Below, piece after piece: positions 21,801-35,600 of a DNA stretch of 64,000 bases. Source of the DNA: Dromiciops gliroides (Eukaryota > Chordata > Mammalia > Microbiotheria > Microbiotheriidae). Every line of letters starts with the position of its first letter. The stretch's first letter is position 1. The stretch covers positions 478,038,617 through 478,102,616 of the forward strand of contig NC_057864.1 of assembly GCF_019393635.1 (NCBI RefSeq), read 5' to 3'. The notes under the pieces were generated by a model. That model saw only the letters and a list, made by a program, of their open reading frames with translations. It was not told where the DNA came from and did not search any database. A program made the position numbers and the translations under genes.

Positions 21801-24800
21801 AGGAAACTGAGGCAGAGAGAAGTTAAATGACTTGCCCAGGTGGCATAACTGACAGCATCTGAGGGAGGATTTGAACGCAGGTCTAAATCTATGATCGTAA
21901 AGGGATTGCTGTGAGGACATTTGAAGTTTATAAGCTAACTTTTATTGAAGATGTGGAAATAGAGGGCTCCTGGGAAGAATCCAAGATTTTTCAAAAGAAG
22001 TCAAAATATATTTGGAGACCAGGTGACATAAATGCAAAGGCAGGCATGGGGAAAATGGGAAAAAAAATCCTGGAAAATATTGTTCAGAATTAAAAAAATG
22101 AAAGAAGCCAAATGCTTGTTGATTACTCAAAAGTCACATAGCTGTATGTTGTAGGATCAACTTGGTAGGACAGTGGATAGATAGAGTGCCAGGTCTCAGG
22201 AAGACCTGAGTTCAAATTTGACCTCAGACACTTACTAGCTGTGTGATTCTGGGCAAATCACTTCACCTTGCTTGCCTCAGTTTGCTTATCTCTAAAATGA
22301 GCTGAAGAAGGAAATGGGAAATCACTCCAATATCTCTGCCAAGAAAACCCCAAATGGGGTCATGAAGAGTCAGGCATGAATGAACAATAATTAATCAGGG
22401 AATCTTTTTCTCCCTCCATCTAAAAACTGTTACATGAATAAAATCCACTGGGTGGCAAGGAAGAATGTATCACTTGAGTTCAAAGACACCTTCTCCTTCC
22501 CTTGATCTTGTTATAAGAAGACCTTCAGGCATTCTCCTGCCTCCTACCCCTAAATGCTTTTTAGCAACAATCAGATATACACATACCAGGAACTATGCCA
22601 ACCACTCTACAAATATCTCATTTCATTCTCACAACCTTAGAAGGTAGGTGCTGTTAGTAAGCCCATTTATAATGGAGGGAATTGAGGCAAAGGTTAAGTG
22701 ACTTGCCCAGGGTCATGAAGACAGGGCCTGACCCCTAGTTATCTTGACCCTAAGGTTGACCCTCTGTTCCACACAGCCTTCTCTTTTCCACAACATTTGG
22801 CAACAAATAAACTCAGATTCTAACCCAGTGTTTGCCTTGCCTGGCAGGTCACGCAAATGAGCAGGAAGATCAAACACTGGCTAAGGCAGTTTCTGGGGTC
22901 TCTTAGCCTCATTGTTGTGGTGATGGTTTTAAATGAGTCTTTCTGACTCCAGGCCCTGAACTCTATCCACTGTATCATCTAGCTGCCCTCTCTGGCTACA
23001 TATACTCATTAAAGATGCTTTATTTGCCTGTAATTTTCTTTTTGGGGGGAGGAAAGGGTGGCACAAGGTCTCTCTTGGGCCAATATTGATAAAAAGTTGC
23101 ATTCTTGGAGCACATTATTGGCTGGTTGGTGGGTAGGACTAGACCTGTGTAAAATATTCACCATAGTTATATCTTTTTATGGTCAGACAAGCGCCCCAGC
23201 CATCCAGCTCACATGTGCCTAGTCAGCCCAGTTGGGGCTGGCTCAGCCCTTGTAGGGTCTCATGAGCCCTGACTACAAAGACCAAAGGGTCTTAGTACCC
23301 TCCTGCAGAGGCCTGAAGCAAAGCCAGAGGCAATCAGAGGAAGGACACATGAGGCCTGACAGTGGTGACACTCAGGATGTGCTTAGAGTTCTCCTCCCCT
23401 CCGTCTGGGTCTTTGTAGTATCTCTAGTACCAGGCAGACCACCTCAGTCAACCCATGATCCGAGACATATAGACTAGAGCTGGAAGGGGCCTTAGAAGCT
23501 AATGAATCCAAACCTTAGGTTTTACAGATAGGGAAACTAAGGCACAGACACCTCATAGGATGACAGGCTTTGAGCTGGGAGAGAACTTAGAGGTCACTGA
23601 GTCTAAGCCCCACATTTTACAATGAGGAAACAGGCTGAGAGGGCTTAAATGACTTGCCTGGGATCATGTAACTAGGTATGGTCTAAGGCAGGCTTTGCAC
23701 TCTGCTTTTCCTGACTCCAAGCCCAGTACTCTACCCACTGCACCACCTGGCTGCCTATGAATACGGAGTGAGCTTGATTGGAAGAGCCTAGGAAGGAGAG
23801 GCCCAAGCTACATGATCCTGGTCAATCCCGTCATGTGTCTTCTCACTGTCAGGAGGAGAATGCCAGCTGCCATGGGACCACGCAGGCCCCTCTCTATTCC
23901 AGGGAAGCTGCTCTGTCCCTCACTACACCCCTCTCCCTTGTCACACCCCCAGCCACAATCTCCACCACACACCCCGTACATCACTGGCCCATACACACTT
24001 GCCTTGGCCTTGCCCTGGAAGTTGAAGGTCAGCACGTACTCGCCTGGCCGGGTCTCGCTCTGCCGGATGACAAAGAGGCCGTGGCTCCGGGCCCCTCCTG
24101 CCAGGACCAGCTGGGCGGCCTTGATCCTGGACAGAGTCCCGTGGAACCAGGGATAGTCTGAAAGGACAACCTCCAGATCTGCCTGGCTGCATTCCTCCCC
24201 TGGAGAGAGAGAGAGAGAAAGGGCGCCATGAGTGTCTGGCTCCCAAGGAAAAGATCTGTCTTGACTGACCCAGTGGGATGAGATGGGACTAACATGACAC
24301 AGATCTGGAGGTAAGTGTGTGGGCAAGGAAATTAATTTGGGGGTGGGGAGAAGGAGCTCAGCAGCATCCTGGGTATTCAAGGTGAGGAAGCAGTGGTATA
24401 AAAATCCTGAATGTGAGGACCAGAATGTGTCTGGAGGGGGCCCAGGAGGCTGGCCTCAGAGTGAAGATGAGCTGGTTTGAAGTGCTCTGGGCTTCGAGGC
24501 CCTGGTTAAATCACCTGACATCTCCAGGTAAGTTTGGGAGGCTATAGGCTGCAGAGCAGGTACCGATCTGCTTTGAAGAGCTCCCTACAGCCATGAAGTC
24601 CTAGATGTGATCTAAACAAAAGTAGGGGAAGTGCAAGGAGGCTAGTCTAATGGAACATAGAGATGAATGGGAGAGAGAGGCTGGAAAAGCAGGCTGGGTT
24701 AGAATGCAGAGGGCCCTGCAGGCTAATTCTACATAATTCACACCTTATCCGCTGATGAGGACCTGTGAAGGCAGGGGAATGACAGTCTGAAAGGGACAAT

Positions 24801-26630
24801 GTAGGAATGAGGGCCCGGGAGCCAGCAATAATAATCTGTAGAGGCACTGCACCACAGCAGAGAGAGAGCTAGCCTCACCATCAAGAAGCCCTAGGGTCTG
24901 CGTGACCCTGGGCAAGTCACCTCATTCTCAAAGGTCCATGGAAACCCAAGGGGTCTGTGGACAGATTTGAGGGGATCCATGAACTTATGTGGGAAAAAAG
25001 GACATGTTGATTTTCATGAGCCTCTAATTGAAACCGAGCATTTCCTTCAGTTACTTTATTTTTTCTCCCCTTCAGTTACTCTTTGCATTAATTGTGAATG
25101 TGGGACTCCACAGAGGGGCCAAAGGGGCCTATAACACAAAACCAAGTAAGACACCCTGCCACAAATAAGGCTCAGGTGGCTGAGCAGGTGCTAAACCACA
25201 TGGGCCAAAGTGATGACTTCATCAGGAGCTGCATGTGCAGATAAAGTATACGCCTGCTCCCTCCTCCCCCCATGTGAGTTGATGAGGGCCCAGTCCTCAG
25301 GGACAGCCGTGGGTCTGGAGAGGAAAGAAAAGGTCATTAACTTAGCAAGCCCAGGAAGGCGCGGTGGGTACCTGTGTGGCTGGTGCTGGCAGGAGACTCC
25401 AGGGTCTGAAGGAAGTTCTCCAGAGGCACGTGGGTCAGGTGCTCCCCTGTGGAGTCCCTGGCCCTGCCATGGGGGGCTGTGACCACTGCACCCAGGGATG
25501 ATTCTGGGGCCCCAGAGCACCTCTCCGGGGGCCGGGGAACATCTGCTCAGGGGAAGACAAGAGATTGGCAGGTGAGCTTGGGACCGATCGGAGCCGTCAC
25601 CCTCCTCTGTGAGCCAGAGCCCTTTCACCTACCATCGGCAAGGAATTCGCAGCTGCAAGAGGACACTTGGCCCGGGAGGCAGCCCCCCTGGGCACAGGAA
25701 GAAAGCTCAATGTCGTCCCCACTGTCCCTGCAAGGGAAGAGCCAAGAGTCCACGTTCATGGTCCCATCCCACTTTCTCCCATAGCTCATGCAAGAGGCTA
25801 CTTAATGTTGTGCTCTCCGCTTTAGCAGAGTGGGAATGTGACACAGACCTGGGTGGAAGAATCCAACCTCACCATCATTCCCTCCTCCACACCTTTGCTC
25901 AAGCTGCCCCTCCCACCTGGACTTCCCTCTCCAATCACGTTGTTGTTGAGCTGCTTTCAGTTGGATCTGACTCTCCTTGACCCCATTTGGGGTTTTCTTG
26001 GCAAAGATACTGAGGTGGTTTGCCATTGCCTTCTCCTGCTCATTTTTTTTTGTTTGTTTCTTTGGGTTTTTTTGTTTGTTTTTGTGGGGCAATGGGGGTT
26101 AAGTGACTTGCCCAGGGTCACACAGCTAGTAAGTGTCAAGTGTCTGAGGCTGGATTTGAACTCAGGTCTTCCTGAATCCAGGGCCGGTGCTTTATCCACT
26201 GCACCACCTAGCTGCCCCACTCCTGCTCATTTTTACAGATGAGGCAAACAGAGTGAAGTGACTTGCCCAGGGTCACAGGCTATTGTCTGAGGCCGGATTT
26301 ATGAAGATGAGTCATCCTGATTCCAAGCCCACCGTTCTATCCATTGAGCCACCCAGCTGCCCCCTGTCCCATCACGGAATCAGATTTAGAACTGGAAGGG
26401 ATCCCGAACATCCTTCATTTTGCAGACGAGGAGACTGAGGCCCAGAGAGATTACAAGAGCTTAGATTTGGAGCCGGAAGAGATCTCAGAGGTCGTGTAGT
26501 ACAATCTTCTTATTTGACAAATAAGGAAACTGAGGCCCAGGAAGTAAAGTGATTTGCCCAAGGTCCTTCTTCTGTACTGCTATGTGTAGCCCAGTTTAGA
26601 GATCACTGCCTTTTCTGGGGGGCTAATTGC

Positions 26631-26667
<37 letters not shown>

Positions 26668-29600
26668 ACGTGCACGCACGTGCTCATGCACACGCGTGCC
26701 CATCCACCCGCAGGCACACACACCTTCTATACTCCCTGACTGGGGTCAAATCCTGCCTCCCTCTGTGGTGGCTAACTTACTTTCCCATACAATGAAGGGC
26801 CTGGGATGGGTGGTCTTTAAGGTCAGCCCAGAATCTCTGATCCTGCTTCCTCAGCCCCCCTGCCCCCACCCCAGGCAGGCTGAGGTAGGAGGAGCCATTG
26901 TTAGGGTACCCAGAGGAGGGGCCATTGACCCAAAGCTCTCCAGGAGCCAGACTGCACCTCCTCTGCTGGCCTCCCCCACCCTGATGCAGACATACAAGGT
27001 CCCCAGTGTCTAGAAGAGGGGGGGTAGATCCCCCCTCCCCTCCAGGTGTCCTCCCGTCACTCTCTCCGGCTTCTCTTCCCTGCCACACCCACTAACTGTG
27101 GCTCTGTCCTAGGCCCTTTCCTCTCCTCCCTCCACACTGTCTCACTTGGTGACCTCCTAAGCCTCCTTGGATTCATTTATCATCTCTGGGCAACTTTCTA
27201 TAGTCAGCCTTAGTCTCTCTCCCGAGCTCCGGTCCCACATCACCGACGGCCTCATGGAAATGGGAAGTCCCACAAACGCCTCAGACACAACAGGCCCAAA
27301 CAGAACTGCTTACATCCCCCTCCCCAAACTCTTCCCACCTCTGAACTTTCCTCTTACTCAAGGGAAGCAGCAGCCACTGCTTACTGAGGCTTGTCAGCCC
27401 TCTCCCTCGCCCCACGTGGCCCGTCTGCCGTCCACTCGCGTCTGCCTTTAGAAAACCCTTGTGTGGGGGTAGCTAGGTGGTGCAGTGGATAAAGCACCGG
27501 CCCTGGATTCAGGAGGACCTGAGTTCAAATCCAGCCGCAGACACTTGACACTTATTAGCTGTGTGACCCTGGGCAAGTCAATTAACCCCAACTGCCCTGC
27601 AAAAAAAAAAAAAAAATCTAAAAAAAGAAAACCCTTGTGTACATGGGCCCCCTCCTCTCTACTCACATGGCTACAGCCCCAGCCCACATCCTCATTACCT
27701 CTTGCTTAGTGGCAAGTCTATTCCTGACAGCAATTTCTCCTCCTCCTATCCATCTTCCACTCTTTTCTAAAGTGTAGCTTTAATCGTGTCGCCCCTCGCC
27801 CAAACACTCAATAAGCTCCTTTCCAGATCCTAACCGGTGTCCCAAAAGTCTTAGTGCGTTTTAAAGACTTAACAGCTTTGCAAAAAAAAAAAAACCCCAA
27901 AACAAAAAAAAGGGGACAGCTAGGTGGTGCAGTAGATAAAGCACCGGCCCTGGATTCAGGAGTACCTGAGTTCAAATCCGGCCTCAGACACTTTACACTT
28001 ACTAGCTGTGTGACCCTGGGCAAGTCACTTAACCCTCATTGCCCCCCCCCCCCAAAACAAAACTAAGACTTAACAGCTTTGGGGGCAGCTAGGTGGCACA
28101 GCGGATAAAGCACTGACTTTGGATTCAGGAGGACCTGAGTTCAAATCTGACCTCAGACACTTGACACTTACCAGCTGTGTGACCCCAGGCCAGTCACTTA
28201 ACCCTCATTGCCCCACAAAAAAAAAAAGAAAAAAAAAGACTTAACAGCTTAGGGGCAGCTAGGTGGCACAGTGGATAGAGCACTGGCCCTGGAGTCAGGA
28301 GGACCTGAGTTCAAATCTAGCCTCAGACACTTAACACTTACTAGCTGTGTGACCCTGGGCAAGTCACTTAACCCCAAATGCCTCACTAAAAAAAAAGAAA
28401 AAAAAAGACTTAACAGCTTAAATTGGCCCCAGATATCTGGCCCACCTGGAGAAGATGCTCTGCTAGGCATTTCACTCCTTCCCACCTCTCCAGCTTTTTC
28501 TACCTTCCTCCCCTCCGCATCCTCTCTGACCAGCGACACTGGACTGTTTGCTGCTCAGGACACCCCATCTCCTCGTGCCTGGCCTGCTCTCCTTCCTGGC
28601 TGTCCTAGAGTTTTGGCCAATCCTCCCTCCTATAGGAGGCCTCTTCCTGCCACCCTAGCACTGATGCCTTCCCCCTAGGTCACCTTGCATCAACTGTGTC
28701 TGTCTTGTATTCATGGTCACTTACATGTTGTCTTGCCCATTAGAACTCTCGGAGGGCAGGGACCACACACTTGTCTTTCTCCATTTCCCTTGCCCTTAGC
28801 ACAGTGTCTGAGCACATAGTAAATGTTCTTTGAATCACCCTTGACTCACTGCTCTGGGCCACCTTCTGTGGTTGCTGCCTTCCCACCCACCGAAGTCTCC
28901 CAGATAGCCAATTAGACGGGGAGGTCGACCAGCGTAAGGGATACTGGTGAGGAAACTGAGGCTCAAATGACTTAGCCACATTCAGTGGGAGGCAAAATGG
29001 AAGAGCAAGAGGGGGCCTCCAACTCAGCTCCTATGCCCCCCAGTTAGAGAAGCAGCTATGGTGGACAGAATGCTGGGCATGACATTCAGTAGACACAGGT
29101 TCGAGTTCTACCTCAGACATTTACTAGTTGTATGACCCTGAGCAAATGCTTAGAGTACTCCGCCTTAGTTTCCCCATCTGTAAAATACCTGCCACTCTAC
29201 AGGCTTCTGAGGATCAAGTGAGAACATTACTGGAAAGCCCTCTGCGAGCCTCTAATTGCTCATGATGTTTACTGGGCTAGGATTGTTCTTCCTCGTCCTT
29301 TTTACCTACTAACTTCCTACCACCCTCAAAAGTACAATCTCAGGGCAGCTAGGTGGCGCAGTGGATAAAGCACTGGCCCTGGAGTCAGGAGGACCTGAGT
29401 TCAAATTTGACCTCAGACACTTGACACTTACTAGCTGTGTAACCCTGGGCAAGTCACTTAACCCCCATTGCCCCACTAAAAAAAATAAAAATAAAAGTGC
29501 AATCTCTGGGCAGCTCCCTTCTCTGCAGATTTGCCTGATTATTCAAGTTGTTAATGGCCCCTCCCCCTTGGAACTCCCATGCCACTTTCTTTGGATCCGA

Positions 29601-32600
29601 CATTTTGTCAAATATTGGGACAAAGCCACAGAATCACAAATTTATAGCTGGAAGAGATCTTTGAGGGCATTTAATCCAATCCATTCTCATTTTACAAAGG
29701 AGAAAACAGGTCCAGAGAAGTGACTTGTCCAAGGTCAAAGAGCTACTTGAAAAGAATAACACTGATTCAGCACACATTTATTGGGCAACTAAAGTACCAC
29801 GTGCCAGGCCCTGTACTATAAAAACCGACAGTGTAGATGGGCCTCAACTCCCCAGTCAGACCAAGGTTCATGATGTTAGAGATGTTCAGCTTCCTAGCTC
29901 ATTCCTCCCCAGAGAGCTCTCCCTCTCATCTGACTCACTGTGGGCAAAGGTACTCGTGAGAGAGCCTGGGTCGAGTCTGTCCCCAGCCTGGATTACACAA
30001 CAATTGTTAGCTTCTGGGAGGTGGTGGACAAGAAAAAGGGAAGGAGTAAGTTTTCCATTACTGACATAACTGAGGATGCCCTGCCCCACAAAGAGTCCAG
30101 CTCCCCTCTAAGCCTTTTCATCAGTCTGTGGGAGCATGGGATGTCTGCCCCCAAATCCCCAAACGAAGGAGAGTATGAGTGTGTCAGGGTGGGGTCCTGC
30201 CCCAACCAGCCCACTGTGACGACACAGGAAATGTGAAATGCACTGAGGCCCATGAACTTGGGAGGGAAATGAGAAGTAGTGCATTCTAACTGGAAGTGAG
30301 GCTGAGGACCTCAGGTCCTCCCCGTCTGTCTCAAGTCCAGGAACAGGGGGCTGTCCCACTGACTCATGGCCCCACGGAATCCTCTGCCTCCCTTCTGTCT
30401 CTTGTCTTCAGCCCCTGCTGCTTACCCTGGGTCTGTGCAGTCCTGGATATCAGCCACCCACGAGTGCTTCTGCAGGGAGTCGATGGTTTCCAGAATGTAC
30501 TCAGCCCCGTTCTCCACCTGAGCCCAAGAGGGAAAAGAAGGTGAGAGAATCACAATGGCAGCCACAATAACGTTTATAAAGTGCTTACCATGTGCCAGCC
30601 ACTGTGATAAAGGTTTTACAAATAGTATCATATATGATTCTCACAACAGCCCTGGGAGGCAGGTGCTATTACCATTCCCATTTTTAAAGATGAGGAAACT
30701 GAGGCACACAGAGGCTAAGTGACTTGTCTAGGGTCACACAGCTAGTGTCATATTTGACCTGAGGTCTTTCTGCCTCCAGGTCCAGCGTTCTAACCACTGG
30801 ACCACCCCATCTTCCCTGCTAGGGCATCATGGTGCCCTCTTTCTCCTCCCTCCCCAACACAGAGTCACAAGGAGCAAGGAGGAGGAAAATGGCCAGAGAG
30901 AACCAGTCCGTTCCTTGGCCTTGACCACTGTTCTTTGATTCCTACAAATTATAGGGATGGGTTAGACTAGACAGCCCCTGGGGTCCCCTCCAGCTCTGAA
31001 ATTCTCTGGTTGAATGAGGTAATCAACAGCTGTATGAGGGACAAAATTCTAAACCAAAGTTATCCTCAGCCAGAACTCAGTAATATTTATTTATTTATTT
31101 ATTTATTTTTGGTGAGGCAATTGGGGTTAAGTGACTTGCCCAGGGTCACACATCTGGTAAGTGTAAAGTGTCTGAGGCCAGGTTTGAACTCAGATCCTCC
31201 TGAATCCAGGGCTGGTGCTCTGCTAGCTGCCCCTGATGAGTTTTTTGAGAGGAGAAGGGACTTAAGTTGTCTGGACTGACTGCTGGCTGACCAAGGGGAA
31301 GAGGGGGCTCTGGAAGGGAAATGTGGGTATTCCCTTAAGACAAACCTTCATCCATTTAATGATTCTAGCTTTGTTGGCTCTGGAGATGACACACAAGAGG
31401 AAAGGGCTTGATCATGAATGTCTCTAATTTGGTACTAGGGTGCTGGGCAGTAACTAGGGTGAGGTGACCAAGGTCACATCTCAGGATGCTGACATTTAGA
31501 GGGTTTTGCCAGTACTCGCAGTCCTGCCACCTAGAAACAATTGAGCTTAGCACCCAATTAGCAAAAAATTAAGGGAGGAAGCTCCTAAATGACCTCTTTG
31601 GGCACATCCAGGTGAGCTCCTTCCCCAGCCTCTTCCTACCCTTTCCACTTCATGGGAGGGGGGGGGGCTCCCTTTCAGGACCTGATTCCCCCGACAGAGT
31701 CTGAGGCTACAGGCACAGAAAGGTTTAGTTCTGGCTGATGGGGGGCATCCAATCCAAGCTGGTCCTGAAGCCTTTAGCCCTTAGCACTGAACAGGAATCT
31801 TGCTCCGTGGTGGAGCCCTGGGAAAGGGAACAGCTGGGGGAGTGTGCAGCCTAGAGGAGACCAGGGAATTCAGAGGTCTGCCTGTTCACAAACAGCCCTT
31901 TATCCACAGAGGAGGAGGAGGAGGAGCAGCGGTAGCGGCGACGGTGGCAGCAGCCAGGACCGCAGGGAGTCTGCCCCATTACCGTGGCAACTCTAGCCCA
32001 TCCAGGGACACCCAAGAAATAGCAAAGACAAGAAGATTCAATGGTGAGCCTAGGAAAGGGGGCGGATGGGCAGCAAGAGGCCGTGATCACCAGCCTCTAA
32101 GAAGTCCCGTCCCCTTTTTGGTTGTGCCTTTAAAAAACAAAAACAAAAAAACAACTTTGAAAGGCTGAGCTGCCACCTTCCTCCTCCTCTTCCGTGCTCC
32201 ACTTCTGGGGGAGGAAGGGGGCTCCGGGCTGGTTAAAGCTTGGGAAGTTCTCACACTCTGGTGACCTGAAACGTGAACATTTGCATATCAGAGGCCTTTT
32301 CGGGTTCATAAACACACATTAGACTCCATCGCCTCCGCTCCGTGCTCGCCCATCAATACCATCCTGGCTGGCTCTTCTGGGAGAGCAGACAAGCAAGAGA
32401 GGAAGAGGAACTCGGGGGCTCTCAGTGGTTTTCCCCAGCAGAGCAAGCCAGAAATGGGCACAAAGAGGGAACCCATGAGAACATCTGCAATGCCAACCGG
32501 GTCAACCCAAGCTGTGGTGGTGACAAAGACCAATAGTCACCGTTAGCCATGCTGCTCCTTCACTTTGTGACACTGGGAAAGTCCCTTTACGTTTCTGGGC

Positions 32601-35600
32601 CACAATGAAGAACTCTGGGTCGGCCAGTCAGCAGGTATTTATTAAGTGCCTACTATGTGCAAAGCACCTACTATGTGCGAAGAATACAAAGAAAGCCAAA
32701 GATAGTCTCTGCTGGCAAGGAGCTCACATTCTGATCGGGGAATCATCATACAAATATAAGATAAATACAGGATGAACCAGAGATAATCGATAGAGCGAAG
32801 GCATTAGCATGAGATCAGGGTTGAGCTTTGCTCTCCAGAGGAGAAGCTGCTTGATGGAGAATGGGGATGTCCCAGCCACACCCAAAGTGATCTCACAGGA
32901 AATACTCATTCTTGAGGTGGCGCAGCCTATGGCTCCCTGTCACCTGGGCCATCGATAGTGCCAGTGAAGGGAGACAGGCAAATGTAGAGTCATTGTGGGC
33001 CATTAAACCATACGTTAGGGCCTGAGGGCCGCATATTAACTTAGACAAATATGAGTATTATCTATGTTTTATCATATTTTTCATTTACGTTGTTAAATAT
33101 TTCCCAATTCCATTTTAATCTGGGTTCAGGCAGCACTCAGAAGTGTTGTGGGTTACAGGGAGCTCATGGGCTGAGTGTCTGACACCTCTGTGGCTGAAAT
33201 GGAATCAGGAAGAGCTGGGTTCAAATTCTGTCTCAGACATTTGCTAGTTGTGTGACCCTGGGCAAGTCACTTAACCTCTCCAACCTCAGTTTCCATTAAT
33301 AAAATGAGGGGATTAGAAACCATGACCTCTGTGATTCCTTCCAGCTCTGAATCTATGGTCCTATGATTCTATAGTGGGCCATATAGGCAGAGTATGGAGG
33401 TGAGCTTTGGGGACCCAGACTAGGAAATGGTCCAGAGAATGGTGATGAGATCATGGATCCAAAACTCGAAGGGACCCCAAGGGTTAAGTAGTTCAGTCCT
33501 CCCATTTAACAGATGAGGAAATTGAGGCTCAGGGAGATTAAGTGACTCACCCATCGTCAGCTACTGTGTGTCACAGTAAGATTTGAACTCTGGTCTTCCA
33601 GACTCCCACTATCCACTGTCATGCTGTCTTTCAGGGTGAACAACAAGTATGGTTGGAGCTGAGGTGGCCAGTCATCAGAAATAGGACTGAGCCTCCACAG
33701 CCTTCCTCCAGGGCCAAATGTTCAGTCCAATGCCCCAAGAGTCCTCTTGGGGGAAGAGGGATTATTATTATTATTATTTTTTTTTTTGCGGGGCAATGGG
33801 GGTTAAGTGACTTGCCCAGGGTCACACAGCTAGTAAGTGTCAAGTGTCTGAGGCCAGATTTGAACTCAGGTACTCCTGAATCCAGGGCCGGTGCTTTATC
33901 CACTGCGCCACCTAGCTGCCCCAGGATTATTATTTTTTTAAATTATTCTTTTCTAAACTCTCTGACTTCTCTCCCTCCCACCCCCAATTGAGAAAGCAAA
34001 GAAAAACAACTCCTCTATTACAAACTTGAATGGTCAAGACAAGCCAATTCCCACATTGGCCATGGCCCCCCAAAAAGTCTCAATCTGCACTCTGAGTTCA
34101 TCTCCTCCCTATCAGGAATCAGGCAGCAGGTTTCATTGTTAGGCAGTTGGAGACATAGTTGGTCATTACACTGATCAAAGCTTTAAGTCTTTCAAAGTTG
34201 TTTGTCTTTGTAACAGTGTTGTCACTGTGTAAACTCTTCCCCTGGTTCTGATCACTTCCCTCTGGATCAGTTCCTACAAGTTTCCCCAGGTTTCTCTGAA
34301 GCCATCCCCTTCATCCTTTCCCTTGGTACAACAGTGTTTCATCACATTCACCCCCTTAGTTTTGAAGTCTTTGTCACCACAGAAAAAAGAGCTGCTGAGG
34401 GGTAATTCTGTCCATATGGGTCCTTTTCCTCTGATGTCTTTGGGGGGTAAAGATCTAGTAGAGCCACCACTGAATCAATGGGCATGTGTAGTTTAATAGC
34501 TTTTGGGACAGAATTTCACAATTATTTTCCAGAATGGCTGGACCAGTTCCCAGCGCCACTAAAAGTGCATTGATGGGCCCATTTTCACACAGCTCAGAAG
34601 AGTCCTTCTAAAGCACCCTCACCTGAGGGTAGGAGAGAATGGCCTCCTTGGCACATTCCCATCCCTGGCCAGGGACAGTGGGAACCCTGGGGGGGGGGGG
34701 AGAGGCCATGCCATTGTAGAGCCTATGACAGAAAAGGAAGGGAATGCTGATCATGGTTTTATATTCAAGACAGGGCACTCAGGATCCTATCGACCGAGGT
34801 TCTGAAGAGGAAGTTGGCTCAAGAGAGAAGAAATGAAATTTTGGTGACTGTAACTAATTCACATGACAGGGAAAAATGTGTGGGAGGGAAGATGGTTCAA
34901 GAGGCTGTTGCCGCTGCCCAGGAAGCTCATCAATGAATTCCATCTCTGAGGTAAAAGCTATTGCTGCCACTGAAAAGAGAAGTCCAGCTGCCTCATGCTG
35001 ACCGTGGCTTGGTCTTAGGGACTTCCAGCTTCAAATAATGCCTTGGGAAATTCTGTTCTTAACAGGAAGGGTAAGGGCCAGGCTTAGTAGGCAGAAGAAA
35101 TGCACTGCTGTTCTGTGCTGACCATCATGGGACTAGAGATGGGTCACTCTTGTCCTGCTTTTCAAGAAAGTGTTAGAAGGTGGACATTCAATGCTGTAGG
35201 GAAAAAAACACTAGATTTTGAGTTAGAGGTCCAAGTGCCTCAACTTCCTCCCACATAGAAGAATTCACTTTTCACTGGCCTCAGCCCCAGCCACAAGTGA
35301 CTTCTTCGGGAACAGAACTGGCCCCAGCTAGATGCCAGTCCCCTTTTCCTTCAGGTCTGGTGTGGCCTTCTTTTCTCACCACACATACTCTGCCTCAGTT
35401 CCCTCTCTCTGTTCTTGGATCAACTAGATGGTACAGTAGATTAAGTGCACAGCCTGGAGTCAGGAAGACCTGAGTTCAAATCTAGCTGATCCTGGGTGAG
35501 TCCCTTAACCTCTGTTTGACTCAGTTTCCTTATCTGAAAATGGAGATAACAGCAGCATCTACCTCCCGGAGTGGTTGTGAGGATCAATTGAGAAAATAAC

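Larger units (their letters stand above)
27065..28845 (+). repeat. LINE2-like fragment, interrupted by four SINEs
   Basis: actaactgtggctctgtcct, ttcatggtcacttacatgt and tagaactctcggagggcagg through gcacatagtaaatgttcttt follow L2 order. It is broken by SINEs at 27465 and 27912-28406. Confidence 0.6.

Noticed and set aside
23808..24380. 190-codon minus frame containing the SH2 N-terminal half
   Set aside because: It reads through both splice sites of exon 6. Only 24199-24003 is coding.
27912..28406. CRISPR-like spacing of repeats
   Set aside because: The repeated units are SINEs with A-tails in a mammalian genome; the 13-mers are target duplications.
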